Of a stretch of 64,000 nt of DNA, positions 61,601 to 64,000 are shown in pieces. Position numbers and translations under genes: made by a program. The stretch's first letter is position 1. Each line of letters opens with the position of its first letter. Under the pieces are notes generated by a model. The model did no database searches, had not been told where the DNA came from, and saw nothing but the letters and a program-made list of their open reading frames with translations. The DNA comes from Struthio camelus. Lineage: Eukaryota; Chordata; Aves; Struthioniformes; Struthionidae. The stretch spans positions 23,589,213 to 23,653,212 of the forward strand of contig NC_090943.1 of assembly GCF_040807025.1 (NCBI RefSeq), in the 5' to 3' direction.

Positions 61601-63004
61601 CAATGTAAAGGTCTCTAAGAAAACAACAAAAACAGTATGGAAAACAATAACAAATTCATGTAAACTGTGAAAAATGTGAAGTCTGTGCTAATGAGTGAAT
61701 TGTACTTTGAAGTGCCTTCCACGTTATCTCTCTCATTACCATAGCAAAACGCATTTCAGTGGCTTTTCAAACTTAAGTTGCTGAAATATTTTGTAGAGCA
61801 GTGTCATTATGATATAAAGCAATAGTTCATAGCTGAGGTCTACAACCAGATTTTTGTTCTAATGCAGATGCTTTCAAGATCTATTAATAAAGCCCCACAG
61901 GTCTACCCTAAGATACTACTATTTTAAACAATTTTAAGATTTGTGTAATATGTGCAATAGGAGGAACTAATATTTAGATGTCCTACTTGTTGACAAAAGT
62001 AAACATCATGTTAGACAACCCTTCTCTATACTGTTATTGCAGTGACCATTTAAGTATTTCACACACAGTAGAGCAGCTCCCACAAGCAAGGCTGAAGGAT
62101 TAATACTGCAACTATCCTAAAGAATAGTTTTCAGAACATTTGTTTTGGATGTGCAAAAGCCTTTTGGAACAATCAGACTCCAGCTAATTACAAAGGATAA
62201 CTGCATCAGTAATAATAATTATGCTGTGATTATCCTCAACTGATGAATTAGAAAAGCCACACTTCCTCCACCTACACTGTTATTTCCAGCCCTCTCCCAG
62301 CTCACCCACATTGTCTTTTACTTGAAGATGTAATTTTGTCTCTGTGTTGCTGTATACAGTAGTCCTCGTTATTTATACTCTCTATTAACAGTGTACTTAC
62401 CTTGCATGGTGAGTAATAGTTACTTTAGAGAGTACCTACGATAGCCATAAATATGAAAGCAAGTTCAAGGCTAATGCCCTGAGTACCCAGATTTTCGAAA
62501 CTCTGATGGTCACTGAAAGAATCAGAATATTCAAAAACTCAAAACTCTCAAACCCTCACAAAAAATAGTGCAAAGGGTGAAAGAATCAGTTTTATGTTAT
62601 ACCTTCATATCCATGGGAACATAAAACATCTGTAGTTCCGTAGATTTTCCAATTATTCTTTGCACTCAGCCCCTTCTTTAGCATAACATTATCATGTTCT
62701 CCATTGCCCGGACTGAAAAACAAATCTTCTCCTTGGATTGCAAGAAGGCTTTCATTTCTGCAGTCCCACCACTGAAGCTCACTTATTTGGTTACATGGAT
62801 ACAGGGTGATCGCAGCCTGATCTTCCTTTGAAAGCACGCCTAAGCACAGGTTGAGTTTCACGCTCATAAGCTGGTGATCGGTGACCCACCTGAATTTTTG
62901 TGATTCATTGTCTTGATGGCAAGTAGCCGTTCTAACTGACTGTGCAATAGAAGCCTGAAGGCAGAGCTTGCTTGCTTTATTGTAAATTAAAAATATTTCA
63001 ATAT
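28425..63004 (-). CDS. MRC1: Gene A: macrophage mannose receptor 1-like, 28 exons in window, 5' end missing
   Basis: Type I membrane endocytic lectin of the mannose receptor family, known to clear glycoproteins and microbes from macrophage and endothelial surfaces. The exons join in frame to about 1,400 codons: ricin-type cysteine-rich domain, FN2, CTLD1-8, one transmembrane helix and a short tail ending in TGA. Human MRC1 has about 1,456 residues, so the body is full length apart from the signal exon, which lies right of the window. Family signatures seen are NWKIYGTTD in the cysteine-rich domain, GRSDGWLWC in FN2 and WIGLN in several CTLDs. CTLD5 keeps EPN and WND, the calcium/mannose motifs; CTLD4 has lost both. 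MRC2, PLA2R1 and LY75 share the layout, but the residue matches favour MRC1. Every exon has GT/AG borders and compatible phases. The exact orthologue within the avian MRC1-like cluster cannot be named from this sequence alone. Confidence 0.95.
28610..32680. other. 4.1 kb gene A intron before the transmembrane exon
   Basis: The largest gap between gene A coding exons in the window. AT-rich, with a poly-A-like stretch and short TATATA runs near 30,400 and 30,600. No exon or repeat family recognised. Confidence 0.6.
32681..32842 (-). CDS. MRC1: Gene A exon: CTLD8, C-terminal part
   Basis: A 162-base exon, phase 1-1, with [42 protein letters not shown]. No EPN is present. It completes the extracellular part. 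Confidence 0.94.
33896..33935. repeat. GA-rich simple repeat
   Basis: Purine tract of GAGA units (aagagagagagggagaacgagatagaggg) in a gene A intron. Confidence 0.8.
34774..34890 (-). CDS. MRC1: Gene A exon: CTLD8, second part
   Basis: A 117-base exon, phase 1-1, with [20 protein letters not shown] and [13 protein letters not shown]. Confidence 0.94.
35280..35328. repeat. GTAT tetranucleotide microsatellite
   Basis: Interrupted gtat/acgt units (gtatgtatgtacttatatac, gtatgtatgtacgtatatat) in the gene A intron preceding the CTLD8 second exon. Confidence 0.85.
35377..35529 (-). CDS. MRC1: Gene A exon: CTLD8, N-terminal part
   Basis: A 153-base exon, phase 1-1. It has [27 protein letters not shown] and SLECARLG, close to mammalian MRC1. 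Confidence 0.94.
35578..35630. repeat. TACATA/TATG dinucleotide-like microsatellite
   Basis: Alternating purine-pyrimidine run (tacatatatacatacatata, then tgtatattacatatatgtgt) close to the CTLD8 first exon of gene A. It is partly self-complementary. Confidence 0.85.
35761..35926 (-). CDS. MRC1: Gene A exon: CTLD7, C-terminal part
   Basis: A 166-base exon, phase 0 to 1. It has [39 protein letters not shown] and FSVCK. Same length as the gene B exon at 516-681. Confidence 0.95.
36777..37009 (-). CDS. MRC1: Gene A exon: CTLD7, N-terminal part
   Basis: A 233-base exon, phase 1 to 0. It has a linker, [31 protein letters not shown] and VWIGLNSN. It is one codon longer than the gene B exon at 1257-1486. 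Confidence 0.94.
38308..38398 (-). CDS. MRC1: Gene A exon: CTLD6, C-terminal part
   Basis: A 91-base exon, phase 0 to 1, with acceptor CCTGCAG and donor GTGAGT. It encodes [18 protein letters not shown] and RGYICQ, closing CTLD6. It is too short to stand out as an open frame; found by phase and homology. Confidence 0.92.
39325..39521 (-). CDS. MRC1: Gene A exon: CTLD6, middle part
   Basis: A 197-base exon, phase 1 to 0, with [19 protein letters not shown] and YTNW. There is no EPN, as in mammalian CTLD6. It is five codons longer than the gene B exon at 3745-3926. Confidence 0.93.
40122..40236 (-). CDS. MRC1: Gene A exon: CTLD6, N-terminal part
   Basis: A 115-base exon, phase 0 to 1, with [15 protein letters not shown] and [11 protein letters not shown]. 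Same length as the gene B exon at 5773-5887. Confidence 0.94.
40499..40635 (-). CDS. MRC1: Gene A exon: CTLD5 end (WND) and CTLD6 start
   Basis: A 137-base exon, phase 1 to 0. It carries GLWNDINC, the intact WND motif, then FICEKHNSS, a linker and the CTLD6 start [11 protein letters not shown]. With the preceding exon it makes CTLD5 the only domain of gene A with a complete EPN/WND pair. Confidence 0.94.
42263..42363 (-). CDS. MRC1: Gene A exon: CTLD5, EPN part
   Basis: A 101-base exon, phase 2 to 1. It encodes [29 protein letters not shown] gives calcium-dependent mannose specificity in this family and is intact here. Confidence 0.94.
43540..43607 (-). CDS. MRC1: Gene A exon: CTLD5, second part
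   Basis: A 68-base exon, phase 0 to 2, with [14 protein letters not shown] matching the mammalian CTLD5 core. Confidence 0.92.
44263..44438 (-). CDS. MRC1: Gene A exon: CTLD5, N-terminal part
   Basis: A 176-base exon, phase 1 to 0. It starts CTLD5 with [24 protein letters not shown] and ADLVVVNS. It is four codons longer than the gene B exon at 9741-9904. Confidence 0.93.
44551..44586 (-). CDS. MRC1: Gene A microexon: CTLD4-CTLD5 linker
   Basis: A 36-base exon, phase 1-1, flanked by TTTTGCAG and GTAGGT. It encodes a 12-residue linker containing LNSEPGN. Gene B has an exon of identical length and phase at 10002-10037, which supports this call. An internal GTAACA could act as an alternative donor. 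Confidence 0.8.
46013..46157 (-). CDS. MRC1: Gene A exon: CTLD4, C-terminal part, sugar motifs lost
   Basis: A 145-base exon, phase 0 to 1. The scaffold cysteines (MSCG, WHCE, WVCQ) are kept. The position of EPN reads SPR (WDDSPRDAG), and WND is replaced within GKWFIWHC. In mammalian MRC1 CTLD4 is the main mannose-binding domain, so this copy probably cannot bind sugar through calcium. Confidence 0.93.
47038..47125 (-). CDS. MRC1: Gene A exon: CTLD4, middle part
   Basis: An 88-base exon, phase 2 to 0, with [21 protein letters not shown]. An additional cysteine sits in DNRC near its start. Same length as the gene B exon at 13521-13608, which lacks that cysteine. Confidence 0.93.
48085..48212 (-). 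CDS. MRC1: Gene A exon: CTLD4, helices 1 and 2 (absent from gene B)
   Basis: A 128-base exon, phase 0 to 2. It has [12 protein letters not shown] and [14 protein letters not shown]. It opens with an extra cysteine (CFHRS) right after CFK of the previous exon. No gene B counterpart. Confidence 0.93.
49621..49820 (-). CDS. MRC1: Gene A exon: CTLD3 end and CTLD4 start (absent from gene B)
   Basis: A 200-base exon, phase 1 to 0. It finishes CTLD3 ([21 protein letters not shown]), crosses a Pro/Thr-rich linker and starts CTLD4 with CHEGWI and SCFK before a GTAAGT donor. No gene B counterpart is seen. Confidence 0.94.
50640..51650 (-). mobile_element. Ancient, decayed CR1-type LINE fragment, reverse transcriptase region
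   Basis: Read on the minus strand this intronic stretch resembles the amniote CR1 reverse transcriptase region. Around 50,890-50,940 the frame reads like a damaged VPQGSVLGP-MLFN motif (here [16 protein letters not shown]). Around 51,030-51,260 the plus strand follows the familiar complement of the [14 protein letters not shown] region. It is full of stops and frameshifts and much older than the copy near 59 kb. Borders are approximate. It shares orientation with gene A. Confidence 0.6.
51959..52107 (-). CDS. MRC1: Gene A exon: CTLD3, middle part (absent from gene B)
   Basis: A 149-base exon, phase 2 to 1. It carries helix 2 ([12 protein letters not shown]), then [27 protein letters not shown] and AEPG. 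No equivalent is found in gene B. Confidence 0.94.
52193..52248. repeat. Perfect 28-bp tandem duplication
   Basis: The unit ctctttctccatggcaaaat plus ggatgatt occurs twice in direct tandem at 52193-52220 and 52221-52248, in the gene A intron upstream of CTLD3 exon 2. Confidence 0.95.
52467..52582 (-). CDS. MRC1: Gene A exon: CTLD3, N-terminal part
   Basis: A 116-base exon, phase 0 to 2. It carries [21 protein letters not shown] and GYFATVESR. Its gene B counterpart (14139-14254) is the last gene B exon before the missing block. Confidence 0.94.
52895..53008 (-). CDS. MRC1: Gene A exon: CTLD2 end and linker
   Basis: A 114-base exon, phase 0-0. It has [18 protein letters not shown], then a short linker ending GCKK, whose cysteine starts the N-terminal disulphide of CTLD3. 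Confidence 0.94.
53147..53197. repeat. Short imperfect tandem repeat
   Basis: Three copies of aaataaatctcctca, two of them followed by catt, in a gene A intron near the end of CTLD2. Confidence 0.85.
53573..53630. repeat. GAAA-type microsatellite
   Basis: Poly-A followed by gaaa units (aaagaaagaaagaaaggaaa) in the intron between CTLD2 exons of gene A. Confidence 0.9.
53764..53921 (-). CDS. MRC1: Gene A exon: CTLD2, middle part
   Basis: A 158-base exon, phase 1 to 0. It encodes [26 protein letters not shown] and EDCVLIKGQ. The gene B counterpart (16549-16703) is one codon shorter. Confidence 0.94.
53926..53998 (-). repeat. Probable old CR1 3'-end fragment
   Basis: The plus strand has catagaactagaaaagacct, then ctt...tcactgaatcc, resembling the complement of the CR1 3' end. 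It lies next to the CTLD2 middle exon of gene A. Diverged; tentative. Confidence 0.4.
54574..54684. repeat. GACA/GAAA-rich microsatellite
   Basis: Mixed gaca, gata and gaaa units (gacagatagacagataagaa, gaaagaaagacagaaagaaa) in a gene A intron. The long minus-strand open frame here is just this repeat. Confidence 0.9.
55638..55820 (-). CDS. MRC1: Gene A exon: CTLD2, N-terminal part
   Basis: A 183-base exon, phase 1-1, donor GTGAGT. It begins CTLD2 with [33 protein letters not shown] and ends SRLGY. Same length as the gene B exon at 17584-17766. Confidence 0.94.
56719..56853 (-). CDS. MRC1: Gene A exon: CTLD1, C-terminal part
   Basis: A 135-base exon, phase 1-1. It completes CTLD1 with [18 protein letters not shown] and LGYICK. 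There is no EPN/WND pair, as in mammalian CTLD1, so no classical sugar site is expected here. Confidence 0.94.
57354..57467 (-). CDS. MRC1: Gene A exon: CTLD1, middle part
   Basis: A 114-base exon, phase 1-1. It carries the WIGLN core, [11 protein letters not shown] and YLNWAPG. Same length as the gene B exon at 20662-20775. Confidence 0.94.
58369..58527 (-). CDS. MRC1: Gene A exon: CTLD1, N-terminal part
   Basis: A 159-base exon, phase 1-1. It encodes the first half of CTLD1 with YQIN, the first helix [12 protein letters not shown] and NAELLSITD. Gene B equivalent: 21753-21914, one codon longer. Confidence 0.94.
58780..60142 (+). mobile_element. 5'-truncated CR1 LINE with broken reverse transcriptase
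   Basis: About 1.36 kb of the 3' half of an avian chicken-repeat-1 non-LTR retrotransposon, opposite in orientation to gene A, in the intron between FN2 and CTLD1. Translated pieces show the CR1 reverse transcriptase motifs in order: [64 protein letters not shown] and FADDTKLGG (catalytic FADD at about 59,273-59,284), then the C-terminal [21 protein letters not shown] region near 59,540-59,660. The pieces lie in different frames, so frameshifts have inactivated it. It ends in the CR1 3' UTR (gaggtcccttccaacct) and a short attctgttattctgtg terminal repeat. This is the strongest indication that the host is a bird or close relative. Confidence 0.93.
61441..61614 (-). CDS. MRC1: Gene A exon: fibronectin type II domain
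   Basis: A 174-base exon, phase 1-1 (58 codons). It has the four FN2 cysteines (APCVFPF, SECTDAG, LWCGTTA, GFCPLK) and the GRSDGWLWC signature. In MRC1 this domain binds collagen. It is nearly identical over its centre to the gene B FN2 exon at 23096-23269. Confidence 0.96.
61615..62602. other. Gene A intron between FN2 and cysteine-rich exons
   Basis: About 1 kb of AT-rich sequence with no recognisable feature. Confidence 0.6.
62603..63004 (-). CDS. MRC1: Gene A exon: cysteine-rich (ricin B-type) domain
   Basis: A 402-base exon, phase 1 at both ends, with acceptor TTTCACAG and donor GTATAA. It encodes a 134-residue beta-trefoil domain with six cysteines in the MRC1 spacing (KLC, ATC, NLC, YPC, WDC, VLC) and the signatures [14 protein letters not shown] and NWKIYGTTD. 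In the family this domain binds sulphated GalNAc sugars on hormones and lymphoid ligands. The Trp in NWKIY probably corresponds to the sugar-stacking Trp of the mammalian protein. Gene B has no counterpart. Confidence 0.95.
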
Positions 63005-64000
63005 CTGTGAAATGAAATAATGCAAAATATATTGTTGGTATGTAATATACGTATAGTGTATATAAGACACATGGTTCTACTTCACATAAATGAATAGGAT
63101 TCAGATACAACTATGATGTTTTTTAATAGAGTCAAGAACAATGTCAATTTTATCAATCAAAAAACAATCAGGTAGGCAATAGGCTATGTCCTTTATGTGT
63201 GATCATATGTGGATTGGTGGCATCCAGTAGCATCAGCAGAGCTAAGCACAGCTTACTGAATTGATTTATATTAGTCATGTGAACTCCCTCAACCTCACTG
63301 TTATCACTATTACCCTGTTTCCCGTGTGTCTTCAGGTGCATGACCTTGTAGATCTCTCAAATCTGAAATTTTCTGACCCTGCAAGATCTTAAAGGTCTCC
63401 TGGTGGGTCACAGTCATTTTTGCTAAGCCAATTGTCTTCCCCCTCCTAAATCCAGATTTCCCTTTCTTTTCACTGTATAAATCTGGGTGAACAACTCTGA
63501 ACCTCATAGAGGGTACCCTGGGCTCATTGGCCTTGCTGACCTACAAGACCTGCAGCATCTACTAAGAACCATATTGATGTAAAACTAGGTATGACACCGA
63601 GAAAGAAGCAACGACTGGATAATTGTGCCATTCGACCACCACTTGGAAAGGTCTATGGAAGTTAAAAGGTCCACCTGTAACAGCAATTGAATCCCTAGAA
63701 CTCCACTTCATTTCTTGGATTAAGTTTACTGCAATGTAAAGTAGAAACAGCCGAGCTATTTTGAGTCCTAAAAGCTTTTCAGTGGAAAAAGCGAGCCACG
63801 CACACAAATTTGCTCTGCCGCTTTATGGCATTTTTTGTGACCCAGCTGGTTCTATTTCCCTTGAAAGTTTGTGGGATTCATAACCTATTTTGATGCCCAA
63901 CATATTTTTATGGATGTCATCACTGGATGTCATATATAATACAAATGCAGAAAAAAACCCAAGAAATTTCATAGAAAGTCTGAAAAATTTTGAAATCAAT
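63005..64000. other. Gene A intron 1, right edge of window
   Basis: The signal exon of gene A should lie upstream of 63,004 but no ATG-initiated hydrophobic exon with a phase-1 donor is seen, so it is probably beyond 64,000. Two minus-strand open frames (63310-63507, 63562-63807) have no recognisable similarity. Confidence 0.5.

Noticed and set aside
63562..63807. Open frame with a hydrophobic stretch (KIARLFLLYIAV) that might be the gene A signal exon
   Set aside because: No ATG close to the hydrophobic core and the only nearby donor is in phase 0, not the required phase 1.

Overview
The window looks like avian nuclear DNA. It is AT-rich, its genes are split into small exons with GT/AG introns, and it carries chicken-repeat-1 (CR1) LINE copies, one of them fairly well preserved (about 58,780-60,142). 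There is no prokaryotic gene organisation. Most open frames longer than 60 codons are chance frames inside introns. The real coding content is 49 short exons, all on the minus strand, with GT/AG borders and matching phases.

The exons form two head-to-tail genes of the macrophage mannose receptor (MRC1/CD206) family. Gene A is on the right (28,425-63,004). Its signal-peptide exon lies beyond the right edge. The window holds 28 exons: cysteine-rich ricin-type domain, fibronectin type II (FN2) domain, eight C-type lectin-like domains (CTLD1-8), then a transmembrane segment and a short tail, with two AATAAA signals about 310 bases after the stop. Gene B is on the left (516-24,627) and runs off the left edge. 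It starts with a clear signal-peptide exon 3.8 kb downstream of the gene A stop. It continues with FN2, CTLD1, CTLD2, a hybrid CTLD3/4, CTLD5, CTLD6 and CTLD7; CTLD8 and the tail would lie outside.

The two genes share exon order and phases, and every exon-length difference is a multiple of three, so both look like maintained coding genes rather than pseudogenes. The most interesting content is how they differ. Gene B has no cysteine-rich exon; its signal exon splices in frame straight onto FN2. Gene B has also lost the three exons covering the back of CTLD3 and the front of CTLD4, giving one in-frame hybrid lectin domain. The calcium/sugar motifs are lost in a complementary way: gene A keeps EPN and WND in CTLD5 but has lost both in CTLD4; gene B keeps both in the CTLD4-derived half of the hybrid but has WKD instead of WND in CTLD5. 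Gene A also has a short cytoplasmic tail with no tyrosine-based endocytosis motif after the membrane segment. Expanded MRC1-like clusters are known in birds (chicken), so the duplication itself is expected; the rearranged domain architecture and the reciprocal motif loss deserve follow-up.

The remaining sequence is introns, one 3.8 kb intergenic stretch, CR1 fragments, simple repeats and a few GC-rich patches. No RNA gene, CRISPR array or plus-strand host gene could be supported.
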